Of a stretch of DNA of 64,000 nucleotides, positions 32,331 through 41,666 are shown in pieces. This DNA is from Caloramator mitchellensis (GTDB lineage Bacteria > Bacillota > Clostridia > Clostridiales > Caloramatoraceae). The stretch covers positions 74,501 through 138,500 of the forward strand of contig NZ_LKHP01000004.1 in NCBI RefSeq assembly GCF_001440545.1, read 5' to 3'. Position 1 is the stretch's first letter. Each line of letters starts with the position of its first letter. The notes below the pieces were generated by a model that was given only the letters and a program-made list of their open reading frames with translations, was not told the origin of the DNA and did no database searches. A program made the position numbers and the translations under genes.

Positions 32331-33965
32331 TTAAGCCTTTATATCTTTAGATGACTTCTTAGTTTTCAGGACATTGTATGTTTCAAAAATCAATACTACT
32401 GCTAAAATGAATAGAATTGCTGCTACAACTACAAGCACAAAATTCTTTGCTATAAAATAGTTCTTCATTAATACAACCAATGCAGTTAGTGTGACTGCAA
32501 ACATAAATATCATTGGAAGCAGTGTTACTAAAATATTCTTACCAAGTCTTAATAACCATGCTGTTAGTGCAAGCAATGCCAAAGCCGCAAGCATTTGATT
32601 AGCTGAACCAAATATTGGCCATATCTTTTGATAACCATAGAGAAGCAATAGCCCCGAAGCTACAATTGTCGCGATTGTTGCAGTATACATATTCGTCCAG
32701 ACTGAACCCTTTCCAGCTACTGATTCAAATAATTCCTGGAATATATACCTTCCAAGTCTTGTAGCTGTGTCAAGACTTGTTAGTGCAAAAGCTGTAAACG
32801 CCAAAATTATGAATACCTTTCCAAATTCAAGTGGGATACCAAAACTACTCATAAAAGTTGCTACACCGCTAGCAAATATAACTGCAGGCGTCCCTTCTGC
32901 CTTAGATACATAAGCTATTGATATTAGAGCCACTATTGCTACCATACTTTCAATTAGCATAGCACCATATCCTACTAACTTTGCATCTTCTTCTTTATCT
33001 ATTTGTTTAGCTGAAGTTCCTGAACTCACAAGTGAATGGAAACCTGAAATAGCACCACATGCTACTGTTACAAATAAAATTGGGAACAAATATTGAGCCC
33101 CAGCCTTTGTCGTGACTGTAAATCCCTTAAACGCCGAAAGTTGTAATGTTGGATGCATTACAAATATACCTAATAGACCTCCAAGAAGCATTGCATATAA
33201 CATGAATGAATTTAAATAATCTCTCGGTTGAAGTAGTAGCCAAACTGGTAGTGTTGATGCAAGGAAGATGTAGATTAATAAGATTGCATACCACGCATTT
33301 TTAGAAAGTGCAACAAATGGGAATTTATATCCTATCCATACTGCAAGGAATAGTAAAGTTACTCCTACAACTGTTGACACAGCCAAGCCATAATTCTTTC
33401 TATAAACCATAAATCCAAATGTAACAGCAAGTATCATAAATAACATTGATGAAGTTGCTGCAGCAGGTCCAGATTGATACCCTTGAACCTGAGGGTTATA
33501 TGCGAATGCAGAAGCAACAATATCTGTAAATGCAGCAACTATAAGCACAAGAGTCAACCATGCAAAAATGTTGAAGAGCAGTTTTCCTTTGCGTCCTACG
33601 TTAGCTTCAATTATTTCTCCAATTGATTTACCTTCGTGTCGAATCGATGCCAAAAGTGAACCAAAGTCATGGACACCCCCTACAAAAATTCCACCTATAA
33701 TAATCCAAAGATAAACTGGTAGCCAACCAAATATAGCAGCTTGAATAGGTCCTGCTATAGGTCCTGCCCCTGCAATTGATGCAAAATGGTGCCCTAATAA
33801 AACCTTTGAGTTGGCTGGAACATAGTCAATTCCGTCGTATTTTGTGTGGGATGGAGTTTGTCTTTTAGGGTCAATACCCCACTGCTTTGCCAGGTATCCT
33901 CCGTATAGAGTATAAGCGGCAAAAAATAGGATTGCGCCAATAATAACAAGCCAGAGTGAATTCAT
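32331..33965 (-). CDS. CstA-family transporter (long form)
   Basis: 544 residues, about 16 hydrophobic segments. The N-terminus has TPSHTKYDGIDYVPANSKVLLGHHFASIAGAGPIAGP (quoted here: DGIDYVPANS, HHFASIAGAGPIAGP). FVTVACGAISGFHSLVSSGTSAKQ and FGSANQMLAALALLALTAW follow. This is the usual form of CstA/BtsT proteins, and it is longer than the neighbouring 475-aa paralogue. The gene starts 14 nt after an unknown 166-aa gene on the same strand with an AAAGGGGG site, so the two are probably co-transcribed. Confidence 0.93.
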   Translation of the reverse strand: MNSLWLVIIGAILFFAAYTLYGGYLAKQWGIDPKRQTPSHTKYDGIDYVPANSKVLLGHHFASIAGAGPIAGPIQAAIFGWLPVYLWIIIGGIFVGGVHDFGSLLASIRHEGKSIGEIIEANVGRKGKLLFNIFAWLTLVLIVAAFTDIVASAFAYNPQVQGYQSGPAAATSSMLFMILAVTFGFMVYRKNYGLAVSTVVGVTLLFLAVWIGYKFPFVALSKNAWYAILLIYIFLASTLPVWLLLQPRDYLNSFMLYAMLLGGLLGIFVMHPTLQLSAFKGFTVTTKAGAQYLFPILFVTVACGAISGFHSLVSSGTSAKQIDKEEDAKLVGYGAMLIESMVAIVALISIAYVSKAEGTPAVIFASGVATFMSSFGIPLEFGKVFIILAFTAFALTSLDTATRLGRYIFQELFESVAGKGSVWTNMYTATIATIVASGLLLLYGYQKIWPIFGSANQMLAALALLALTAWLLRLGKNILVTLLPMIFMFAVTLTALVVLMKNYFIAKNFVLVVVAAILFILAVVLIFETYNVLKTKKSSKDIKA

Positions 33966-33979
33966 AAAAAATCCCCCTT

Positions 33980-34480
33980 TTATTTATTTGGTGTTTCAAA
34001 CACCTTTTTAACCCCTTTACCCGCTTTGTTTGTGTAAACTCTCATATTAACTAGGTCAACGAGCAATAATCTAATTTCACTCCAACCATGTAAATAAAAC
34101 ATATAGCTCTTATTATACTTAAATTTTTCAACAAATTGCTGGATTGCTTGATTAGATTTTTCGGTCAATATTACTCCTGTAATCGCAGTAGACATATGAT
34201 AACGATTCGGCTTTATCAGAAGATTGGAAATTCGTATCAGTTCTTTTGTAAAATGCTCAACTTCAACTAAATCCCAATTATTTGCTTGTTTTATAAATAT
34301 AAATTCATTATTCTCATATCTATCGATAACATCTTTTTTAGTTAAAAAGGTTCTTTGATTTATTACTCTATATTTTGCAAACAAATCACAATTAAACCCT
34401 GATAGTTCCACATTTTTTTCTATATCAAAATGCTTTTCAAGAATTTTTTCAATGTTAGAAAGATAATTTTGTATCTCCAT
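33980..34480 (-). CDS. Hypothetical protein (166 aa) upstream of cstA-family gene
   Basis: Not recognised with confidence. Soluble, mixed alpha/beta: N-terminal helix with IEKILEKHFDIEK, then FDCD-like FNCDLFAKYRVINQRTF, and a hydrophobic C-terminal pattern SEIRLLLVDLVNMRVYTNKAG. No signal peptide or membrane helix. An AGAGGTC site precedes the ATG. Position as first gene of the transporter unit suggests a link to that transporter, but nothing in the sequence proves it. Confidence 0.7.
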   Translation of the reverse strand: MEIQNYLSNIEKILEKHFDIEKNVELSGFNCDLFAKYRVINQRTFLTKKDVIDRYENNEFIFIKQANNWDLVEVEHFTKELIRISNLLIKPNRYHMSTAITGVILTEKSNQAIQQFVEKFKYNKSYMFYLHGWSEIRLLLVDLVNMRVYTNKAGKGVKKVFETPNK

Positions 34481-34651
34481 AACAATGACCTCTCATTAGT
34501 ATTAATATTAATAATAATTTCTATATATTCTATTTATTTCCTTCTGCAAAAAAATTAAATTTTTATTAAGTTTACTTAAAACCATTGTTTAATAATTAAC
34601 TCTTTTTAAATTTATTGAAGTTAATTGGCATGTCATTATCAGTTGTTTAAA

Positions 34652-34696
34652 CAAAAAAACCAGGAGAAAATTATGGCTATCAAATTTTCTCCTGGT
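34652..34696 (-). terminator. Terminator of larE
   Basis: A 14-bp perfect stem (ACCAGGAGAAAATT / AATTTTCTCCTGGT) with a 10-nt loop and T runs on both strands. Confidence 0.9.
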
Positions 34697-34706
34697 TTTT
34701 TATTTA

Positions 34707-35516
34707 TTAATTTATTATTTTTTCATTCATGCTGCCTGTTCTGTATCCATGCACATCCAAAGTTACATAGGTAAATCCAATTTCTTTAAATTTGTCTCCA
34801 ACAAAATCTAAAATCTCAACATTAAAGAATCTTTCCCTTTCCTGTGCTGCTACTTCTATCCTTGCAATTTCACCATGATGTCTGACCCTTACCTGTTTAA
34901 AGCCTAAATCCAAAAGTATTTGCTCCGCCTTTTCAACCATTTTAAGTTTTTCTTCTGTAATTTCATGCCCATAAGGAAATCTTGAAGATAAGCATGCAAA
35001 GGATGGCTTATTCCATGTCGGCAAATTCATTCTTCTGGATAATTCCCTAATATCTTCTTTAGTTAGTTGTGCCTCTTTAATTGGACTTACTACATTTAAT
35101 TCTTTTGCAGCCTTCATACCTGGTCTATAATCATTTAAATCATCAAAGTTTGACCCATCGGCAACATATTTAATGCCATACTCTTTAGCAACATCATATA
35201 TCTTTGAGAATAGTTCCCTTTTGCAATAATAACATCTATCAATAGGGTTCTTTGAAAATCCTTCAATTTCTAACTCCTCAGATACAATAACTATATGTTT
35301 AACACCAAATTGCTCTGCATACTTTTTTGCCTCATTGAATTCCCTTTCAGGATATGTCGATGAAGTTGCTGTTACTGCAATTACATTTTCTCCAAGAACA
35401 TCATGTGCAACCTTCAGCAAAAATGTGCTGTCAACCCCTCCGGAATAGGCAACTGCAACGCTGCCTAATTCACTTAATATGTTTTTTAATTTCTCAAACT
35501 TTTGTTCTAAAGTCAT
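34707..35516 (-). CDS. larE: ATP-dependent sacrificial sulfur transferase LarE-type
   Basis: PP-loop ATPase that, in characterised members, adenylates and thiolates a nicotinate-derived precursor of the nickel-pincer cofactor. AVAYSGGVDSTFLLK at residues about 21-35 is the PP-loop. RCYYCKRELF and FACLSSRFPYG carry the conserved cysteines; the latter is the candidate sulfur donor. 269 aa is normal. No larB/larC or lactate racemase gene is nearby, so the cofactor pathway cannot be confirmed from this window. AGGAGG precedes the ATG. Confidence 0.9.
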   Translation of the reverse strand: MTLEQKFEKLKNILSELGSVAVAYSGGVDSTFLLKVAHDVLGENVIAVTATSSTYPEREFNEAKKYAEQFGVKHIVIVSEELEIEGFSKNPIDRCYYCKRELFSKIYDVAKEYGIKYVADGSNFDDLNDYRPGMKAAKELNVVSPIKEAQLTKEDIRELSRRMNLPTWNKPSFACLSSRFPYGHEITEEKLKMVEKAEQILLDLGFKQVRVRHHGEIARIEVAAQERERFFNVEILDFVGDKFKEIGFTYVTLDVHGYRTGSMNEKIIN

Positions 35517-35548
35517 TTTTTATCCTCCTGTCTAAAATAAATACTCAT

Positions 35549-36493
35549 TCATGCTTTATATATTGTTAAAATAAATTCTTCCCCATACTCTTCGAGTAGC
35601 GGTTCTTTTGCTCCTGCCTCCTTCATTTTCTTAAGTATCATTGGTATTCCTCTCCCTAATTGGTCTATATATCTCATGTTTTCCATATACTTAACAAGGA
35701 AAGGATTTCGTGAATAGGAAACTCCAATTTTCATCTTATCTATTGTTACAGTATTTGGAAGTCTTCCAGGACTTCTAAACTCAATACGGTCGTCAAACAT
35801 AAATACCCTTATTTTTGAACCGCTGATACTGTAATTTCTGTGCACAAGAGAGTTTACAATGGCTTCCCTCATAACAATCATAGGGTATTCTTCTTTATCC
35901 TCTCTTTTCAAGCCATTTATTACAGATGGAACAAGCATATTGTTTTTTATAACAATCATCAATTGTTCAGCAATATCTTGAATTCTTCCAGTTATTATCT
36001 TTTTATCAATTAGTTCATCAGTAATTTCATTGCCTTTAAAATGAGCAAAACTTACTCCATTCTGCGGAAGATGTTTTTCAGGATTTTTTCCAAATATAAG
36101 TAGTCCACCAACAGTGCAAAGTTTTCTCCCATCAACATCCTTAAGTATGTCAGCATTAATAAGTATTCTCTCCACAGATTCTGAAGGCTCATCAAACAAA
36201 TCAAATGTATTATACTTCATAAAATAATCCCTAATAATATCAATGTTTAAATCTTTTATGGAAGTTCCTTCAACAGGAGAAATATCAAAATGAAAACTTC
36301 CGCTTGCTTCAAATAACCTCAACAATTCCTCTTTTGTTGCAATCCTCTTTGTGCTTCCTACCCGAATGTAATATTTATGATCAGAAGTATAGTATGGCTT
36401 ATTAAGTCCTTTTGCTTTTATTTCTTCTTCTTTGAATTCAATATATGAATTCTCTCCATTTTGTATTATCTCCTTTATTTCGTCTGTTGTCAT
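35549..36493 (-). CDS. AlbA_2/Schlafen-type ATP-binding regulator with internal deletion
   Basis: Starts like AAA_4/AlbA_2 proteins (NGENSYIEFKEEEIKAK), but after about 27 residues jumps to GLNKPYYTSDHKYYIRVGS, which in relatives lies some 80-90 residues further on. The missing part is the core of the AlbA_2 domain. The rest is intact: a middle region and the C-terminal HATPase_c_4 domain (RRNPFLV-like YSRNPFLVKYMENM and RGIPMILKKMKEAGAKEP). The frame is open throughout with a GGGAGG site. I infer an in-frame deletion; whether it still works is unknown. Confidence 0.8.
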   Translation of the reverse strand: MTTDEIKEIIQNGENSYIEFKEEEIKAKGLNKPYYTSDHKYYIRVGSTKRIATKEELLRLFEASGSFHFDISPVEGTSIKDLNIDIIRDYFMKYNTFDLFDEPSESVERILINADILKDVDGRKLCTVGGLLIFGKNPEKHLPQNGVSFAHFKGNEITDELIDKKIITGRIQDIAEQLMIVIKNNMLVPSVINGLKREDKEEYPMIVMREAIVNSLVHRNYSISGSKIRVFMFDDRIEFRSPGRLPNTVTIDKMKIGVSYSRNPFLVKYMENMRYIDQLGRGIPMILKKMKEAGAKEPLLEEYGEEFILTIYKA

Positions 36494-36741
36494 ATCAACC
36501 CTCCCATTAACAATATTGCATTAAGATGCTTTTCACAATTAATTTTTCATATGATCAGTAAAATTTCTTCAACAATAGTATTATAATTTCCTTTTCTTTA
36601 TTTTGCTAATAATTAGCCCTGAATTCAAAAATATCTGTCATTCTAGTCCAGTTTTTATATTAATATTATAGCATAATAAAACTTCTGTATATATGTCTAA
36701 TTCCAGATATATCATTCTTTTTAATGTTTTTGAAATCAAAT
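36494..36741. other. AT-rich spacer
   Basis: The rest of this 388-bp gap before glmS holds the glmS terminator. In this part I see no open frame with a ribosome-binding site and no clear RNA structure; it probably holds the promoter of the AlbA_2-type gene. Confidence 0.5.
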
Positions 36742-36794
36742 AAAAAAAAATCCCGCAGCAAATATAGATTTCTCTTTCATTTGCTACGGGATTT
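36742..36794 (-). terminator. Terminator of glmS
   Basis: A stem AATCCCGcAGCAAAT / ATTTGCTaCGGGATT (one C-A mismatch, 14 pairs), followed on the minus strand by a run of nine T. Confidence 0.9.
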
Positions 36795-36881
36795 TGGTTC
36801 AAAGTTTGTCTTATAAAGTGAAGTTTATTATCATGGATTAGACTTAATTCAATTATATTCTACAACAAAATTACTAATAAA

Positions 36882-38711
36882 TTACTCAACTGTTACTGAC
36901 TTTGCAAGGTTTCTTGGCTTATCTACATCGCAGCCTCTCTCAACTGCTGTATAGTATGCAAGAAGTTGAAGTGGAATTACGCTTAACACTGGTGCTAAAA
37001 TTGGCAGTGTTTTTGGAAGATATACAGCAACATCTGAAACCTTTGCAATATCGTCGTTTCCTTCAAATGCAAATGCGATAACATGTGCACCTCTTGAAAC
37101 AACTTCCTTAATATTGCTTATTGTCTTTTCAAACAGTTCATCCTGAGTTGCAAGTGCTATAACTGGAATTCCCTTTTCAATTAAAGCTATTGTTCCGTGT
37201 TTTAATTCTCCTGCTGCATATGCTTCAGCATGAACATAAGAAATTTCCTTTATCTTTAGCGCTCCTTCAAGAGCAACAGCAAAGTCAAGACCTCTTCCAA
37301 GATAGAACATATCTTTGTTTGTATGGTGTGCATAGGCAAACTTTTGGATTGTTTCCTTTTGTTCAAGAATTGCCTGTGCCTTTTCTGGAAGCTTAAGCAT
37401 TTCATCTCTAATTTCTCTGTATTGTTCTAATGTTACATTTCCATTCAATCTACCAAAATGAAGTGCTATCATATACATTGCAACTAATTGAGTTGTATAT
37501 GCTTTTGTTGAAGCAACTGCAATTTCTGGGCCAGCCCATGTGTATAATACATCAGATGCTTCTCTTGCAACTGAGCTTCCAACAACATTTGTTATAGCAA
37601 TAACTCTTGCTCCATTTTCTTTTCCAAGTCTTAGAGCAGCAAGAGTGTCTGCAGTTTCACCTGATTGGCTTAAAACAATCATCAATGTGTTGCTATCTAT
37701 AATTGGATTTCTGTATCTGAACTCTGATGCAAAATCAACTTCAACTGGGATTCTTGCTAACTTCTCAATTACATACTTTCCAACAACTCCAGCATGGTAA
37801 GCTGTTCCGCATGCTATAACGTAAATTCTATTTATTTTTTCTAAATCTTCCTTAGTTATCTTGATTTTATCAAGAATTATATCATCGTTGTCAGCCATAA
37901 TTCTTGAAGTCATTGTATCCTTGAGAGCCTTTGGCTGTTCATAAATCTCTTTTATCATGAAGTGTTCATATCCACCCTTTTCAGCAGATTGAGCATCCCA
38001 AGTTACGTGGAAAACTTCTTTGTTTACCTTCATACCTTCAGTAGTATATATTTCAACATTGTCCTTTGTTAAAACAGCTATTTCCTTGTTATCAAGCAGA
38101 TAAACATCCCTTGTATATGGCAATACTGCAGGAATATCTGATGCTATGAAGTTTTCTCCATTACCCTTACCAACTATAAGTGGGCTGTCCTTTCTAACAG
38201 CAATTATCTTGCCAGGTTCATTGCTGCAAACTATACCAAGGGCATATGAACCATCAAGCTTTGACACAGCCTGCATAACTGCCTTTAAAAGGTCTCCATC
38301 ATAGTAGTAGTCCAAAAGATGAGGTAAAACTTCTGTATCAGTTTCAGTCTTAAATTCATATCCTATCGATGTCAACCATTCTTTCAACTTAATGTAGTTT
38401 TCAATTATACCGTTATGAACAACGCTTATTGTAAAGTCTTTGTTTGAATGGGGATGTGAGTTGACATCCGATGGCTCTCCGTGGGTTGCCCATCTTGTAT
38501 GGCCAATTCCAATTGAACCTTCTAATGGATTGCTCTTTAATCTTTCTTCAAGGAAGGCAAGTCTTCCTTTGCACTTTTCTACGCTTATTTTTCCTTCGTT
38601 AAGTATAGCAACACCGGCTGAATCGTATCCTCTATATTCAAGCTTTGATAAACCTTCTATAAGAATTGGAACCGCTTTTTTTGGTCCTATATATCCAACT
38701 ATTCCGCACAT
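36882..38711 (-). CDS. glmS: Glutamine-fructose-6-phosphate aminotransferase (isomerising)
   Basis: Makes glucosamine-6-phosphate, the first step to UDP-GlcNAc for the cell wall. Cys2 of MCGIVGYIG is the glutaminase nucleophile. Two SIS domains follow (residues about 285-425 and 455-590: SQSGETADTLAALR, STKAYTTQ, and C-terminal KPRNLAKSVTVE). 609 aa is typical. Its leader contains a glmS ribozyme, so expression should fall when GlcN6P is high. glmM lies upstream on the same strand. Confidence 0.98.
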   Translation of the reverse strand: MCGIVGYIGPKKAVPILIEGLSKLEYRGYDSAGVAILNEGKISVEKCKGRLAFLEERLKSNPLEGSIGIGHTRWATHGEPSDVNSHPHSNKDFTISVVHNGIIENYIKLKEWLTSIGYEFKTETDTEVLPHLLDYYYDGDLLKAVMQAVSKLDGSYALGIVCSNEPGKIIAVRKDSPLIVGKGNGENFIASDIPAVLPYTRDVYLLDNKEIAVLTKDNVEIYTTEGMKVNKEVFHVTWDAQSAEKGGYEHFMIKEIYEQPKALKDTMTSRIMADNDDIILDKIKITKEDLEKINRIYVIACGTAYHAGVVGKYVIEKLARIPVEVDFASEFRYRNPIIDSNTLMIVLSQSGETADTLAALRLGKENGARVIAITNVVGSSVAREASDVLYTWAGPEIAVASTKAYTTQLVAMYMIALHFGRLNGNVTLEQYREIRDEMLKLPEKAQAILEQKETIQKFAYAHHTNKDMFYLGRGLDFAVALEGALKIKEISYVHAEAYAAGELKHGTIALIEKGIPVIALATQDELFEKTISNIKEVVSRGAHVIAFAFEGNDDIAKVSDVAVYLPKTLPILAPVLSVIPLQLLAYYTAVERGCDVDKPRNLAKSVTVE

Positions 38712-38824
38712 AATAGGTCTCCTTTCGAAATTACAAATTAATAAAATTCTACTGAACTCGATTTAAAATTTTCACAAGTTATCATCTGATTTTTAAAGCA
38801 ACTATTCATAAATAAACTTTTCAA

Positions 38825-38998
38825 CCTGCTTCCCTTTTGTCCCAAGGATTGCTCCATGGTTTTGTGGGTTAGCTAACGGTGGTCAGCCGCAGGGCATCCG
38901 CCGAAAATTCGATCAACCCTGTCCTCGTCAGCTTATAATTGACAAACAACTCAAGAAGTCAAGAAATCAAGTGAATGTCACCTATAAGCCCCGGCGCT
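38825..38998 (-). ncRNA. glmS ribozyme (GlcN6P-activated self-cleaving riboswitch)
   Basis: On the minus strand the leader reads AAAGCGCCGGGGCUUAUA, then a long P1 loop, UAUAAGCUGACGAGGACAGG, then AUCGAAUUUUCGGCGGAUGCC, then CUGCGGCUGACCACC. AGCGCC, the AGCUGACGAGG core and UUCGGCGGAUGCC are the invariant parts of this class. Cleavage is expected between A at 38998 and G at 38997. CAUGGAGCAAUCCUUGG and the following G-rich segment should form the P3/P4 region. The P1 loop contains copy 2 of the 38-bp repeat. The 3' end is approximate. Confidence 0.95.
38945..38982. repeat. 38-bp repeat, copy 2 (inside glmS ribozyme P1 loop)
   Basis: Identical to 18718-18755. It fills nearly all of the P1 loop between GCTTATA and TATAAGC. 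TGACA at one end of the repeat can pair with TGTCA just outside the other end, extending P1. Confidence 0.92.
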
Positions 38999-39051
38999 TT
39001 TACTAGTAGCAGTAAACTGTTATCGCCTCCTCCCATATAAGATAATATAAG

Positions 39052-39109
39052 AACTTGCTCCTATTTTGGGGTGTTTTATGAAAATTTGCCAGAAGAAAAG
39101 GAGCAAGTT
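39052..39109. repeat. Inverted repeat upstream of the glmS ribozyme
   Basis: Perfect 11-bp arms AACTTGCTCCT (39052-39062) and AGGAGCAAGTT (39099-39109) enclose 36 bp. It lies between the glmM stop and the ribozyme. It may be a glmM terminator-like structure, though no T run follows, or the remains of a small element. Nothing else is visible between here and glmM. Confidence 0.75.
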
Positions 39110-39197
39110 ACTAACTTTAATGCCATTATGAGTTAATTATATAATAATTATATGCAGTATAAAATATACCTGTTAAAAAATTAATAAAATATTAAAA

Positions 39198-40544
39198 TTA
39201 TCTGCTTCTTTCTTCTATTAGTGTTGCCAAATCTTTGGCCATTTTTTCAATAATATTTATATTTTCTCCCTCAATCATGACTCTTACTAGTGGCTCTGTT
39301 CCTGATGGTCTTATCAGCACCCTACCTCTGCCTGAAAGCTTTTCTTCCGCTTTATTTATTTCAGAAATTATTACTTCATCCTTTAAATATGCATCCTTCT
39401 TATCATTAGAAACTTTTGCATTAATTAGAACTTGTGGTAGTTCCTTCATGATTGATGCTAACTCCGACATCTTCTTTTTACTCTTTTTGAGTATTGCAGT
39501 AAGCTGTAGTGCAGTAAGTATTCCATCTCCAGTAGTATTGTAATCAAGAAAAATAATATGACCAGATTGTTCTCCGCCTATTTTATAGCCGTTTTTAATC
39601 ATCTCCTCGAGAACATATCTGTCGCCAACTTTTGTTTTAACTGTATTTATTTCTTCCTTTTGGCATGCAATATCGAGTCCTAAATTGCTCATTACTGTTA
39701 CTACAAGGGTATTAAAATCAAGTTTCCCTCTTTCCTTCATATCCTTAGCACAAATAGTCATTATAAAATCGCCATTGACTATATTTCCCTTTTCATCTAC
39801 AGCAAGACACCTGTCAGCATCCCCATCAAATGCTAATCCTAAATCGCATTTGTTTTTAACTGTAAACTCCCTAAGCTCTTCCATATGTGTGGAACCGCAT
39901 TTTTTGTTTATATTTTTCCCGTTAGGGTTGTTATGAATTACATACACCTCTGCCCCAAGTTCTTCAAATATTTTAGGTGCAGCAAAGTATGATGCTCCTT
40001 CAGCACAGTCAAGTGCGACCTTTAATCCTTTAAAATCAACATCAATAGTTGTTTTTAAGAACTTTATATAATCTTCAATAGCTTCATTTTTAAATTCTCT
40101 AATACCCAAATCTTCCCCTATAGGTGCTGGGATACCTTCAAGATTATTATTTATATACTCTTCTATCTTATCTTCAATTTCATCTGGCAATTTATATCCG
40201 TCCTTATTGAAGAATTTAATTCCATTATATTCAACAGGATTATGAGATGCTGATATTACAACTCCGGCATCCGCATTATATAATCTTGTAAGATACGCAA
40301 CTGCAGGGGTTGGCACTACTCCAACGCAAATTGCATGTGCACCGACAGACATTATTCCAGCTACAAGAGCTGATTCAAGCATATCACCTGATATTCTTGT
40401 ATCTCTTCCTACTACTATAGTTGGTTTATGTGCGCCTTCAGTTAATACAAATGCACCTGCTCGTCCAAGTTTATAAGCAAGTTCTGCAGTAAGTTCAGTA
40501 TTAGCAATTCCTCTTACTCCATCAGTTCCAAACATTCTCCCCAT
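39198..40544 (-). CDS. glmM: Phosphoglucosamine mutase
   Basis: Converts GlcN6P to GlcN1P, the step after GlmS. The phosphoserine loop [14 protein letters not shown] has its Ser at residue 100; DGDADR near 240 binds magnesium; the C-terminal [15 protein letters not shown] binds phosphate. 448 aa is standard. In many Firmicutes glmM follows cdaA-cdaR, but here those genes are 10 kb away. GGAGAGC precedes the ATG. Confidence 0.98.
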   Translation of the reverse strand: MGRMFGTDGVRGIANTELTAELAYKLGRAGAFVLTEGAHKPTIVVGRDTRISGDMLESALVAGIMSVGAHAICVGVVPTPAVAYLTRLYNADAGVVISASHNPVEYNGIKFFNKDGYKLPDEIEDKIEEYINNNLEGIPAPIGEDLGIREFKNEAIEDYIKFLKTTIDVDFKGLKVALDCAEGASYFAAPKIFEELGAEVYVIHNNPNGKNINKKCGSTHMEELREFTVKNKCDLGLAFDGDADRCLAVDEKGNIVNGDFIMTICAKDMKERGKLDFNTLVVTVMSNLGLDIACQKEEINTVKTKVGDRYVLEEMIKNGYKIGGEQSGHIIFLDYNTTGDGILTALQLTAILKKSKKKMSELASIMKELPQVLINAKVSNDKKDAYLKDEVIISEINKAEEKLSGRGRVLIRPSGTEPLVRVMIEGENINIIEKMAKDLATLIEERSR

Positions 40545-40642
40545 ATTTTAGCTCTCCTTCTAAACATTTCGAATTCAAAAGTTTTTCACTGTAATATTAA
40601 CACATTAGATAATCTAACTCAAGTAGTTAATATTGGCATATT

Positions 40643-41092
40643 TTAACATCTTCCTCTTCCACAACCTTTACAAATCCCATTCTCACTTTTGTGAATACAC
40701 GAAAACTCATGCGAACCGCATTTTGGGCATTTTTCATTAGAAACTAAATTTCCAGTAGCAGCCTCCCAAACTTCTCCACACTTTAAGCATTTAGCTGTGC
40801 ATTTATTTATTATAAAATTACCACCTTCAATTTTCAAAACTTTTGCATTAACGATGCTATCAGCTATTTTTCTTTTTGCTTCTGTATAAATTCTTTGAAA
40901 AGTTGAGCGGGCTACCAACATTTTATCTGCACATTCATTTTGGTCTAAGCCTTCTAGGTCCATAAGTCTTAAGCTTTCTAATTCTTCATAGGTCATTACT
41001 ATAACTTCTTCACACCCTGAACCATCTAATGGTCCGTATATTTTTATATTTGGAACATAATATATTTTTCTATGTTTCTTAGGTCTTGCCAT
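40643..41092 (-). CDS. DUF134 family DNA-binding protein with zinc-ribbon tail
   Basis: An N-terminal RPKKHRKI start and helix-turn-helix (residues about 35-85: YEELESLRLMDLEGLDQNECAD and VARSTFQRIYTEAKRKIAD) mark DUF134 regulators. The usual short family is followed here by a Cys-rich tail (CTAKCLKCG, CPKCG, CKGCGRGRC; residues 95-149), a zinc- or Fe-S-binding ribbon. DUF134 genes often accompany NifX-type cofactor genes. Start at 41092 chosen for its GGAGG 7 nt upstream, giving 149 aa. Confidence 0.88.
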   Translation of the reverse strand: MARPKKHRKIYYVPNIKIYGPLDGSGCEEVIVMTYEELESLRLMDLEGLDQNECADKMLVARSTFQRIYTEAKRKIADSIVNAKVLKIEGGNFIINKCTAKCLKCGEVWEAATGNLVSNEKCPKCGSHEFSCIHKSENGICKGCGRGRC

Positions 41093-41310
41093 AATTCTTC
41101 CTCCAGTTTTCAATATTTAATATTATTTTAAGAGCCTTTACTATTTATTTTATCATAAAATTAAAGATGTGAAACAACCTATTGTTTTGCAAGTCCATAG
41201 AATCTGAAGTGTTAAGCTTTAGTTTATTAAAAAGAATTCTGAAAGAATTTGTAACCTTTTGTCGTTTTTATGCATAAATAATTATTAGAGATAAAAAGGT
41301 GGTGAAAGTT

Positions 41311-41634
41311 ATGTCCCCAGATAAAAGAGACCTCCAGAATGATTTTGAAAAAAGTATGATTTATTCTAATCAAACATCTCCTTTAAATTTTTATTTCTAT
41401 GATATTAATGGAAACTGCAATAACATTGATATTGAAAATTGTAAATTTGATGTTGAAATGAAGGAAATTTCTCAAGAAAACATTCCTGATGAGAAAATTG
41501 CAAAGATAGTTCAATTAATCACAGATTTCTCTAACGAAAGACTTGGATATGGTGAAAAATTAATTATACCAATCTATATCGTTAATATCTATAACATCCT
41601 AACTAACGGAAATTACAATAAAACAGAAGTTTAG
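41311..41634 (+). CDS. Hypothetical protein (107 aa)
   Basis: Not recognised. Small, acidic and soluble, with no signal peptide. The ATG at 41311 has AAGGTGG 8 nt upstream and is preferred over a GTG in that site. It is divergent from the DUF134 gene (about 220 bp apart) and followed 32 nt later by a second small gene on the same strand, so the pair probably forms an operon. Confidence 0.72.
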   Translation: MSPDKRDLQNDFEKSMIYSNQTSPLNFYFYDINGNCNNIDIENCKFDVEMKEISQENIPDEKIAKIVQLITDFSNERLGYGEKLIIPIYIVNIYNILTNGNYNKTEV

Positions 41635-41666
41635 AATCTTTACATAGGAGAAAAGGAGGTGAGTAT

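Noticed and set aside
36494-36881. Riboswitch or small gene upstream of the AlbA_2-type gene
   Set aside because: Apart from the glmS terminator, no conserved RNA core or start signal is visible.
38825-38998. G+C-rich island first taken for a transferred segment
   Set aside because: The sequence matches the conserved core of the glmS ribozyme, which explains the base composition.
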